11,842 nucleotides of DNA from Planctomycetota bacterium (GTDB taxonomy: Bacteria; Planctomycetota; Phycisphaerae; SM23-33): assembly GCA_021160865.1 (NCBI GenBank), contig JAGHBS010000143.1:1-11842 (forward strand). Reading direction: 5' to 3'. Each line of letters begins with the position of its first letter. Positions within the stretch are counted from its first letter, which is position 1. Both the position numbers and the translations under genes were made by a program. The notes under the pieces are model-generated. The model had not been told where the DNA came from, searched no databases, and saw nothing but the letters and a program-made list of their open reading frames with translations. Shown here piece after piece: positions 1 through 7,013 of this stretch.

Positions 1-64
1 AAGCCTTTGGACGTCGGCTCTTGATGCCACGATATAACTTCGTCAGAAACTCAGGGCTTAGCAT
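1..64 (-). CDS. 5' fragment of the next gene of the EPS operon, product unknown
   Basis: An ATG at 64-62 opens a frame that runs off the window edge after 21 codons (begins MLSPEFLTKLYRGIK). A good ribosome binding site, AGAGGA, lies six bases before the ATG. The gene follows the deacetylase stop by 47 bases on the same strand, so it is probably the next member of the operon. The fragment is basic and has no signal peptide; it is too short to assign a family. The start and ribosome binding site are seen in the sequence; that it is a real gene is inferred from them and from the operon context. Confidence 0.6.
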   Translation of the reverse strand, partial: MLSPEFLTKLYRGIKSRRPKA

Positions 65-111
65 AACAATTCCTCTAACAAATCAAAAATAAACTTATAT
101 ACCTGCCTTAC

Positions 112-1215
112 TCACGCTGCTAACTTCTTCTTCCGCCGTCGGCGGCGTAGCCAAAATCCGCTAGCACTGATTACAAGCACAATAAATACCGGTGGGGACA
201 AGGCTACAATAATGTTCTTCCAACCTTCCCCAAACCGCTGCCAGGCACGAGAATAGACCATCCACCAGCCAGTTGTAGGAACATAATCAGCACCACTCAG
301 AGCTTTAGGATTAGCCCGCCAGATCTCGTATAATTGCCGGGCCGTAACAACTTTGACATTTGGGTCAGCAACGAAGCCGGCAACAAGTTCATCGAGTGCG
401 TTTTCGACACGTCTATTAGGTTTGCCGAAACGCGAAAAACTGAAACTATGCATCATAATCACCGCCGTTCGCACATCGTGAGCCTGCAGGTCAGCAATAA
501 CCTTGCGAATCTCCTGCAGCGAACTGGATTCGATGTCAAGAAAACGCATAGACCGCAAACTGCCTACACTGGCCTGGATATAGCACGTTACCGGGATACA
601 CAACACGCCGTCACTGACGACCGGAGCGTTCATAGTAAGATTGAGCTTTGATAAAGGACAGTAACGTGCAGCCATATTATAAGAAAACTCCAATGGGATA
701 TTCGTCACCTTACACGCCTTGACAGTATCCAGATTGGCTACGTAACCACCTGCCCGATGAGCAATTGCTCGAACACCTGTCCACTTTTTGATAGTCTCTA
801 AGCCCCATTTGAGTATTCTTACTTGGGTATCCAGATCGGCTTGAGACATTCCCCATACACCAAACATAGGTTTGGGATGCGTGTGGAGTTCAAGGTCGTG
901 TCCGCGTTCGTTAATGGTGCGGCATACCTTGGCAATAGCGTCCTCCCCACTTTTCGGTATTTCGTAAACATTCACGAAAAAAGTTGCTTTGACACCATGG
1001 CGGTCAAATATGTCCATCATCCGACCGATACCATGATCTTCCTGTTCATCGGGAATCTTCCCCCAGATATCTCTGTCCGGATTACCATTGGAGCGTGACT
1101 CAACGTCAACAGTGAACATTACGTAGATTGGTTCGGTCGCTGCTGAACAAGTAGATGCTAATAAAACCAGTATTATAACCGTAAATAACAGATTTGTTTT
1201 ATGGTAACCAGCCAT
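112..1215 (-). CDS. secreted polysaccharide deacetylase with C-terminal membrane anchor
   Basis: 367-residue protein of the NodB/polysaccharide deacetylase superfamily, metal-dependent enzymes that remove N- or O-acetyl groups from glycans. Visible: an N-terminal signal peptide (hydrophobic residues 9-22, likely cleavage after TCSA at 25); the catalytic Asp motif TVDVE at 35-39; a metal-binding HTH at 111-113; AHRAGGY at 152-158; and MMHSF at 254-258, the late His motif. At the C terminus a hydrophobic segment (about 340-356) is followed by eight consecutive basic residues (357-364), a stop-transfer-like anchor, so the catalytic domain should face the periplasm or outside. The ATG at 1215 has AGAGGA upstream, overlapping the stop of the preceding glycosyltransferase gene (12-base gap). 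The last EPS gene wholly inside the window; it probably modifies the exported polymer. The usual PEP-CTERM-locus deacetylase, as I recall it, lacks this secreted, anchored layout, so this is a different subgroup. Confidence 0.85.
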   Translation of the reverse strand: MAGYHKTNLLFTVIILVLLASTCSAATEPIYVMFTVDVESRSNGNPDRDIWGKIPDEQEDHGIGRMMDIFDRHGVKATFFVNVYEIPKSGEDAIAKVCRTINERGHDLELHTHPKPMFGVWGMSQADLDTQVRILKWGLETIKKWTGVRAIAHRAGGYVANLDTVKACKVTNIPLEFSYNMAARYCPLSKLNLTMNAPVVSDGVLCIPVTCYIQASVGSLRSMRFLDIESSSLQEIRKVIADLQAHDVRTAVIMMHSFSFSRFGKPNRRVENALDELVAGFVADPNVKVVTARQLYEIWRANPKALSGADYVPTTGWWMVYSRAWQRFGEGWKNIIVALSPPVFIVLVISASGFWLRRRRRKKKLAA

Positions 1216-1227
1216 GTCTGAAATCCT

Positions 1228-2361
1228 CTATAAATTCCGACAAATCAAGTCTACTTTCACTGGCCAGGTTTCCCTCGCCATTGCTAAGGATTGTTCAAAA
1301 CGTTCCTTGGAACTAACAGCCAAGGCTAACTCAATAGCCTCAATGAAACCATCAGCTGTATCTGCAACATAAACACACGTTTTCTTCAACAAGCTGATCT
1401 CAGGTAATGGGGTAGAAACTACAGGCAGACCAGCAGCAAGATATTCACGAAGCTTGATAGGAATACCGGCCTTTGTAATGTCATTAATTTTGAACGGTAC
1501 GAGTCCTACATCAAATTGCTTACAATAAGCGGGTAATTCCTCGTATCTTTTCCGCCCAAGGAAGTGCATGTTAGGCAGGTTTTGGTAAGGTGATAAGTCG
1601 ATAGTAGAATCACCAAGTAGTACGATATGCCAATCAGGCCGACGGCGTGCAACATCAGCAAGCAACTCCAGATCTACCCATTCGCGGATCAACCCGAAAA
1701 ACCCCAAGATTGGCTGCGGGATATCAGCAATGTCCTCGGGAATTGCTAAATCGTTCGACAGCGCTTTGGCAAAGTGCTCATAATCGACGCCGTGTCTAAC
1801 GAGAATGGTATTCGGATTGAATTGTTGCTTCATTTCCTTAAGTGCCATTGATGAAGCAATGACCAAATCGGCACGGCGACAGAGTTCCTCTTCATCCTGC
1901 AAAACCTGCTGTTTGTTGTATCCTGCAAATGACGAGAAATCGTCGACGCAATAATAAACAACCTTCTCGGCATCAAAGTCATCGAGCAAATAGGCTATAT
2001 CAGGTGCAAAAGTCCACACCTGAAGCGGACCTTGTTGTAAACGAACAAGGGCGCGATTAATCTGTCGGATTAATATCGTGCGATTAATACGCTTAGCCCA
2101 AGGATATGAAGGCAGCGGCACAACCAATGGGGTTAGTACATACAGATTTTTTCTCGGATTCGTGAGTCCTTTGAGAACCTGACTAATCTTCCTTGCTATA
2201 TACAAAAGGTCGGAAGAGCTGGCAGTCGGTGCACGCGAAGCGTGATAGTTAATCCACAACACGATATTATGCCGGGACAGTAAGTGCATTATATGATGCT
2301 TACTGGTCGGAGGAGCATCATATCCGCTGGCAAAACACACGATGGTTCGACCCTCTAACAT
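1228..2361 (-). CDS. glycosyltransferase, GT-B fold, family 4-like
   Basis: 377-residue cytoplasmic glycosyltransferase, resembling TuaH-type enzymes, that would add a sugar from a nucleotide-sugar donor to the EPS repeat unit. Visible: N-terminal acceptor half with no membrane segment; a VVYYCVDDFSSF motif at 134-145 seen in this group; RHGVDYEHF at 189-197, a variant of the NGVD motif; GFFGLIREWVD at 220-230 opening the second Rossmann half; and PIKLREYLAAGLPVVST at 301-317, the donor-binding motif. Only the second Glu (306) of the usual E-x7-E pair is evident. The ATG at 2361 is preceded by AAGGTAG about 10 bases upstream. Gaps are 9 bases to the VanZ-like gene upstream and 12 to the deacetylase downstream. 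Donor and acceptor sugars cannot be told from the sequence. Confidence 0.85.
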   Translation of the reverse strand: MLEGRTIVCFASGYDAPPTSKHHIMHLLSRHNIVLWINYHASRAPTASSSDLLYIARKISQVLKGLTNPRKNLYVLTPLVVPLPSYPWAKRINRTILIRQINRALVRLQQGPLQVWTFAPDIAYLLDDFDAEKVVYYCVDDFSSFAGYNKQQVLQDEEELCRRADLVIASSMALKEMKQQFNPNTILVRHGVDYEHFAKALSNDLAIPEDIADIPQPILGFFGLIREWVDLELLADVARRRPDWHIVLLGDSTIDLSPYQNLPNMHFLGRKRYEELPAYCKQFDVGLVPFKINDITKAGIPIKLREYLAAGLPVVSTPLPEISLLKKTCVYVADTADGFIEAIELALAVSSKERFEQSLAMARETWPVKVDLICRNL

Positions 2362-2370
2362 CTCGTTATT

Positions 2371-2823
2371 CTACCTTATGCCCCGCTCGTTTCCGAGGTG
2401 GGTATCGACCTGAGCTCGCATCCGTTCCCCACGACGTACCATTCCACGCCACCGTATAGTTATAATTATTAGGCTACCGATAATAACGCCTATAACGTTC
2501 AACATTGCATCTGTTAGTGAGCCTGTTCGTCCGGGTATGGCTATCTGGACAAACTCCAGCGTCATACCAAAAATGCAACAACTCAACGACAATAACACCA
2601 TCCCCGTCAGGTGGACATTAAGCGATGGACATAATGCCAAGAATGCTAATATCACAAGGGCTATGTATGCCGGGACGTGCAGCATGTTTTGTAAACCGGG
2701 AGAAATAGCAGTATCCCAACCGCCTACCAGATTAGTCCCTGAGGGTAGCAGACTTACTCCTATCAACAATACGGTATAAACACCAGCAATCGGACGAACA
2801 ATTTTTACAAGCATTGGTTTCAT
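2371..2823 (-). CDS. VanZ-like integral membrane protein
   Basis: 150-residue membrane protein of the VanZ-like family, common in EPS/exosortase loci; its biochemical role there is unknown. About four hydrophobic segments are visible: residues 9-27, 47-66, 73-92 and 107-124. The family signature lies between the third and fourth: LEFVQIAIPGRTGSLTDA, followed by N-x-x-G-x-x-x-G. A conserved His of the family is matched at LHVPAY. The C-terminal tail after residue 124 is basic. The ATG at 2823 overlaps the TGA of the upstream glycosyltransferase (ATGA), which points to translational coupling; only a weak GGAGA lies 12 bases upstream. Another frame in this area (2732-3124) is a shadow of this gene and its neighbour. 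Confidence 0.85.
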   Translation of the reverse strand: MKPMLVKIVRPIAGVYTVLLIGVSLLPSGTNLVGGWDTAISPGLQNMLHVPAYIALVILAFLALCPSLNVHLTGMVLLSLSCCIFGMTLEFVQIAIPGRTGSLTDAMLNVIGVIIGSLIIITIRWRGMVRRGERMRAQVDTHLGNERGIR

Positions 2824-4085
2824 CGTAATGCTTTGTCTCCGTCAGGGATGATACCAGCATTTTGGAATGCTTCGCTGTTCCCAACCAAGGTTGGTGTATC
2901 TTGAACAAGACGTTGACATAGCGAGACAAGCGGCTGCATTTGCACTGACCAGCGATACTTTCGCTCAACGGTCTGCCGTGCTGTTCTGCCAAGCTGAGTC
3001 CGCAATGACTCGTTTGAAAGCAAATGCGTAATATGTTCACACCACTCATCAGGTGTGTCAGCCTGTAAGACATCACTTCCTCTCTGTATCTCCAATCCTT
3101 CAAGGGCAGCAGGTGAAGCCACAATCGCCTTGCCCATAGCCATCGCCTCTAATATCTTGTTTTGAATACCTCTGGCAATTTTTAACGGAGCAATAACAAT
3201 ACTTGCAGCAGCAAGATAAGGTCTAACGTCTGGAACAAAACCCGTAACAGTTACTCCCGGAACTTGCGATAGTTGCCTTACAGCCTTTACAGGATTTCGC
3301 CCCACTATCGTAAAGGTCAGATTCGGTTCACGGCGTTTTAATTCAGGCCAAACATTACCAACAAACCAACAAACACCCTCGACATTAGGTCTATAGTCCA
3401 TCGTTCCAGTAAAGACCAGATTGGGAGATTCTATATCTATGGGAGCAACGATATCCGGCTGGAAAAAGTCAACATCCACTCCGTTAGCAATGACCTTTAC
3501 CTTTCCATCACTCAAACCTAACGCATCAACCTCATCCTGACTTACAAGCAGTACCGCATCATATTTGGCAACAGCACTCGTTTCTATACGATGAACAGCA
3601 TTTGACTCTCTTTGATATAACCAACTCAATGGCCATTTCGATGAATGCGCATAACTTGACCATTTTGCACTGTCGACATCCACCAAATCAATGATACGAG
3701 CAATAGCAGGTACTTCGAGACCATAGGGCATCATGCTGGAAGAATAACACATAACCATGTCAAACTGCCGCTGGCGGGTTTCAGAAATTATCATCTTACG
3801 AAATCGTCGGCTGAAGAAATATCCTTCAGTAGCACTTTTTCCGATTAATTGGTAAAAACCAGCCCGTAATAATTTTGCTGTATTACTTACCGAAACAATA
3901 AAAACATCCTGACAGAAATTCTTCAATTCATTAGCGGCTATTACATCTTCACGATTGTGTGCCAACGCAGCCACTGTGACACGAAAGTATTTTGACAAAG
4001 CCTTAATCTCGTGAAACGCGCGCACTCGCTCACCCTTGTTAGGCGGAAAAGGAACACGATGCGCTATAAATAACAGTTGCTTCAC
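2820..4085 (-). CDS. PEP-CTERM/exosortase-associated sugar transferase (TIGR03087-type glycosyltransferase)
   Basis: 421-residue GT-B glycosyltransferase whose N terminus (LLFIAHRVPFPPNKGERVR, residues 4-22) is typical of the family named for PEP-CTERM/EpsH1-associated sugar transferases. Other motifs: DLVDVDSAKW at 133-142; NGVD at 201-204; VFTGTMDYRPN at 224-234, start of the C-terminal donor-binding half; GIQNKILEAMAMGKAIVAS at 306-324 with Glu313. It should act in the cytoplasm, extending the EPS repeat unit on a lipid carrier. The start is GTG at 4085 with AAGGTGAGG just upstream. The gene begins 28 bases after a tRNA-like element and ends in a 4-base overlap with the VanZ-like gene. The tail after about 395 is slightly longer than I expect for the family. 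The family call rests on motif recognition. Confidence 0.88.
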   Translation of the reverse strand: MKQLLFIAHRVPFPPNKGERVRAFHEIKALSKYFRVTVAALAHNREDVIAANELKNFCQDVFIVSVSNTAKLLRAGFYQLIGKSATEGYFFSRRFRKMIISETRQRQFDMVMCYSSSMMPYGLEVPAIARIIDLVDVDSAKWSSYAHSSKWPLSWLYQRESNAVHRIETSAVAKYDAVLLVSQDEVDALGLSDGKVKVIANGVDVDFFQPDIVAPIDIESPNLVFTGTMDYRPNVEGVCWFVGNVWPELKRREPNLTFTIVGRNPVKAVRQLSQVPGVTVTGFVPDVRPYLAAASIVIAPLKIARGIQNKILEAMAMGKAIVASPAALEGLEIQRGSDVLQADTPDEWCEHITHLLSNESLRTQLGRTARQTVERKYRWSVQMQPLVSLCQRLVQDTPTLVGNSEAFQNAGIIPDGDKALR

Positions 4086-4113
4086 AATACCCTCACCTTC
4101 ACGAATTTCTAAA

Positions 4114-4188
4114 TAGGCGGGGCGGGATTCGAACCACGCGACCTTCCGGGTGTATTTCCGGACGCTCTTCCACCTGAGCTACCCGCCT
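4114..4188 (-). tRNA. degenerate tRNA-Val(UAC)-like element inside the EPS operon
   Basis: Read on the minus strand, 75 bases fold as a tRNA cloverleaf: acceptor AGGCGGG with CCCGCCT (7 of 7 pairs) and discriminator A; T8-A9; D stem GCTC/GAGC with loop AGGTGGAA keeping G18-G19; anticodon stem TCCGG/CCGGA; variable region AGGTC; T loop TTCGAAT. Two defects stand out. The anticodon loop is 8 bases, AAATACAC, instead of the usual valine TTTACAC, so U33 is lost although TAC and A37 remain. The T stem reads GCGTGG against CCCGC, with one bulged T. No CCA is encoded; TTT follows. It lies 19 bases after the FemAB-like stop and 28 before the next GTG. It is either a decayed tRNA-Val copy or a tRNA-like structure kept for RNA processing. 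A normal decoding role seems unlikely. Confidence 0.7.
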
Positions 4189-4207
4189 ATAGCCTCTACA
4201 CCATCTA

Positions 4208-5311
4208 TTACGGTATCCACTTTGTAATCCGCGCTCCTAATGTACGAGTAAACGATAATGGCAGCCTGCGCCAAATGCGCCCTACCATAGCAAACTTCCT
4301 ATTGGATGGACTTAGATTAGGCAACTTCTTTGCTCTGCATAACATCACCTGATAATGTAACGGTGTAGGTTCAAAGCCATGATGCCGTTTAAACGCATAC
4401 GGGCCTGGATTGTCCCGCCGAGTACGATTAAAGTCAAACCATTTTATACCTCGTTCTACTGCGTATTCCATAAGTTTTAAATACATCACATTGTTGGCGT
4501 TTTTATCCATACCTCTTTCATTGCTGCCGGAGAAATAAGGAACTATTTCATCACGAAAAATAAAACTTACTACTCCTGCAACAGGCCCCTTATTGTCCTC
4601 CACTACCAAAACTACACAATCATCCTTATACATTTCTTGCAGTGCTATCCAAAACTGTTTACTATAATTAGGTGATCCCAATCGCCGCATTGTAGATACA
4701 TAAAGATCGTAAACTGCTTCAAGTAAATCCGTTCCTATATGCACACTAAGAACTTTGAGGCCCTTTCGTGCCGCTGCCCTGGTCTTTCTCGGTAACCAGG
4801 GTAATACCTCATCAGGATGCTCCGGTAACCTTTTACGAAATGTATCATACCGTCTAATTTCCGGCAGATTCAGAACATTTGCCTCACGATGACGAAGCTC
4901 AAGATACTCCACGTCAATCTTATTGCATATTTCTTTCGCGGCTGACAGGAGCGCTTTTGCTACATTATCAGAATCTGACAATATACCTCCATATGTAGCA
5001 TACGGAATAGATATCAATACATTTCCTACAAATATACTCTTCACTAAGAATAATGGCAATATGCCTATCAATTGCTGATCAGCCCACGCTGTTAGATGAA
5101 GAGGATAGTGCTTATACGCTTTTTGTACCGCCTCACTCCACGCTAATAAATGAAACACTGTGCCATGGGGATGATTATAGATATACTCATCCCATAACTG
5201 CTTATGTGAGCCGCAAAGAAACTTTATTTCACACTCATGATTTGATTCAATTTCGCAAAAATCAACTTCGAACACTTTATCCAATTCACTGATGTTCATT
5301 CCACCAATCAC
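4208..5311 (-). CDS. FemAB-related GNAT-fold protein, PEP-CTERM system-associated
   Basis: Up to 367 residues, resembling the FemAB-related family of PEP-CTERM loci (tandem GNAT-like folds; FemAB enzymes transfer amino acids from aminoacyl-tRNA, but this branch has no proven reaction). Visible: N-terminal GNAT half about 35-165 (HPHGTVFHLLAWSEAVQK at 47-64, a typical opening); a basic RKTRAAARKG stretch at 175-184; a second GNAT half with MRRLGSPNYSKQFW at 208-221, GVVSFIF at 246-252 and FDFNRTRRDNPGPYAFKRHH at 292-311. No membrane segment or signal peptide. The longest start is GTG at 5311, sharing one base with the kinase stop (TAGTG) and lacking a clear ribosome binding site; the ATG at 5299 would remove four residues and is preceded directly by GGTGGA. 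Either start fits translational coupling. Its substrate is presumably an EPS or surface component. Confidence 0.85.
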   Translation of the reverse strand: MIGGMNISELDKVFEVDFCEIESNHECEIKFLCGSHKQLWDEYIYNHPHGTVFHLLAWSEAVQKAYKHYPLHLTAWADQQLIGILPLFLVKSIFVGNVLISIPYATYGGILSDSDNVAKALLSAAKEICNKIDVEYLELRHREANVLNLPEIRRYDTFRKRLPEHPDEVLPWLPRKTRAAARKGLKVLSVHIGTDLLEAVYDLYVSTMRRLGSPNYSKQFWIALQEMYKDDCVVLVVEDNKGPVAGVVSFIFRDEIVPYFSGSNERGMDKNANNVMYLKLMEYAVERGIKWFDFNRTRRDNPGPYAFKRHHGFEPTPLHYQVMLCRAKKLPNLSPSNRKFAMVGRIWRRLPLSFTRTLGARITKWIP

Positions 5312-6126
5312 TATGCATATCGATACAAATAATTCGGAATATAATACTTTCGATAAGTTAGCACAATTCCTGCGACTTTAACATTTGCTGCACGAAGAAG
5401 ACGAATTGCCCTGGCGACTGATTCACGCTTTGTCTTATTCATACGTACTACCAGAAGTGCCTCACCCACGGCTTTACCCAAAATCCCTGCATCCGAAGCG
5501 ACATTCATCGGTGGGGTATCAAATATAATAAAATCATACTCGCGCCTAAGCTGCATAATAACATCCTCTAACTCGGGTCTTTCCATAAGTTCCCCTGCTA
5601 CTGCAAAATCGCTCTCACCTGCGGTAATGAAAAACAAGTTTGGATAGCAACCTGGATAAACAATTTCGGGTAAGCTAACAGACCCTCGTAGCAACTCTGC
5701 CATGCCAGGTGAAGAGGGTAATCCGAGCAAACCCGCCATCGATCCCCTTCGTAAATCAAAATCAACTACAATGACACGGCTTTCAGGTCTTTCAGCCAGC
5801 GTGAGGCCAAGATTCAAACATGTAACAGTTTTACCTTCTTTGGCATCAGCTGAAGTAACGATACAGCAAATCTTATTATCACGATGTTGCGACAATAAAC
5901 TAGTTCGTAAAGAACGGTATTCTTCCGCAATTGCCCCACCTTTATTATGATAAACTACTAAAACTTCCGAATAATGATGATCAGACTTTGTGCCATCTAA
6001 ATTACCTTTGCGTACACTTGCTGGTGCTGATACAGATGGCTCTGCACCATGATGATTCTGTCGGTCGACAATCTTATCACCATGTTCGGATTGATGCTTT
6101 TTCATTGCGTCCCATACATTAGCCAT
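5311..6126 (-). CDS. EPS-associated cytoplasmic tyrosine kinase (BY-kinase, CpsD/CapB type)
   Basis: 271-residue stand-alone bacterial tyrosine kinase of the MinD/ParA-like class, which phosphorylates its own C-terminal tyrosines and controls polymer assembly together with a Wzz-like membrane partner. Visible: EEYRSLRTSL at 68-77, the conserved helix before the ATP site; a P-loop SADAKEGKT at 92-100; Walker A' VIVVDFDLRRG at 118-128; Walker B FIIFDTPP at 199-206; and a tail with six tyrosines between 258 and 270, including YRKYY and YLYRY. The first P-loop position is Ala where Gly or Ser is usual. The first 50 residues are polar and His-rich, a likely flexible region. The ATG at 6126 has AGGTGA nine bases upstream; the ATPase gene ends 13 bases before it. 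The partner is probably the chain-length protein at 7014-8822. Confidence 0.9.
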   Translation of the reverse strand: MANVWDAMKKHQSEHGDKIVDRQNHHGAEPSVSAPASVRKGNLDGTKSDHHYSEVLVVYHNKGGAIAEEYRSLRTSLLSQHRDNKICCIVTSADAKEGKTVTCLNLGLTLAERPESRVIVVDFDLRRGSMAGLLGLPSSPGMAELLRGSVSLPEIVYPGCYPNLFFITAGESDFAVAGELMERPELEDVIMQLRREYDFIIFDTPPMNVASDAGILGKAVGEALLVVRMNKTKRESVARAIRLLRAANVKVAGIVLTYRKYYIPNYLYRYA

Positions 6127-6139
6127 AATTCACTTCACC

Positions 6140-7009
6140 TCATTCTGCAAAATCCATACGATCATTTAATTCATAAGAAACGGGAGATGACTTTATCTGC
6201 CAACATGTCATATCTTTAATCACTTCAGCTATAATCGCCCTATCAATAATATGAACACCTTTGGCGTAGCCGACTAACAAAGCATTATCGCATAATATAT
6301 TTATCGACCGCGGAATACCATCAGTAGCTGCACGTACTTCTGCCTTAGCAGCAGGAGTAAACGAAGCCAAACAACCTTCATCAGCAGCAACTCTAATCCT
6401 ATGATCAATATACTTTTCTACATCTTCAGGAGAAAGTCGACCAAGGTGATAACTCAAAACAATCCGCTGCCTTAATGGTTCCCACCGTGGATTTTGCAAT
6501 TTTTGACGCAACTCTGGTTGACCAATAAGAACTATTTGAATAAGCCTATGTCCTTCTATCTCCCAATTCCACAGTAATCTAATTTCCTCCAAGGATGCGG
6601 GCGTCAAACCTTGTGCCTCATCCAGCACTAACGCAACAAGGCGATTACGGTGATGTAAACGAATTAGATACTGCTCCAGCTGCTCCAATATAGTAATTTT
6701 ATCCGCAGTGGACGACACATTAATACCTATTCGCGAAGATATCGCCTTAATCAATTGCTTACCTGACTGTGGAGGATTTTGAATATGAACTGTCAAACAA
6801 GACGAACCAAGGCGAGATTGTAATACATTACCAAGAAACGTTTTTCCTGCACCCACTTCGCCCGTGATAAGCACCATACCCTTTCGCTGCTGAATAGTAT
6901 ATATCATATTAGCTAAGGCCTCGGCATGAATCTCACTCTCGTAGAAAAACCTCTCATCGCATGAAAGGGCAAATGGAAATTCCTTAAACTTGTAGAAATC
7001 CAAATACAT
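6140..7009 (-). CDS. AAA-type ATPase of PEP-CTERM/EPS loci (ExeA-like, TIGR03015-type)
   Basis: 289-residue ATPase related to ExeA/GspA, of the subfamily found in PEP-CTERM/exosortase EPS loci. Its exact job is not established; it is thought to support polymer or protein export. Visible: the family-typical start YLDFYKFKEFPFALSCDERF (2-21); Walker A GEVGAGKT at 50-57; Walker B VLDEAQ at 128-133; IGQPELRQKL at 162-171; QRIVLSYHL at 181-189; GIPRSIN at 231-237, a sensor-2-like region. No membrane segment, so it is cytosolic or peripheral. The ATG at 7009 lies 4 bases after the chain-length gene stop, and its ribosome binding site (AAGAG, 9 bases upstream) is within that gene's last codons. Confidence 0.9.
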   Translation of the reverse strand: MYLDFYKFKEFPFALSCDERFFYESEIHAEALANMIYTIQQRKGMVLITGEVGAGKTFLGNVLQSRLGSSCLTVHIQNPPQSGKQLIKAISSRIGINVSSTADKITILEQLEQYLIRLHHRNRLVALVLDEAQGLTPASLEEIRLLWNWEIEGHRLIQIVLIGQPELRQKLQNPRWEPLRQRIVLSYHLGRLSPEDVEKYIDHRIRVAADEGCLASFTPAAKAEVRAATDGIPRSINILCDNALLVGYAKGVHIIDRAIIAEVIKDMTCWQIKSSPVSYELNDRMDFAE

Positions 7010-7013
7010 GGCT

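Noticed and set aside
2732..3124. 130-codon minus-strand ORF overlapping two EPS genes
   Set aside because: It overlaps the glycosyltransferase and VanZ-like genes in another frame; both of those have clear family motifs and an ATGA coupling, and this product resembles nothing.
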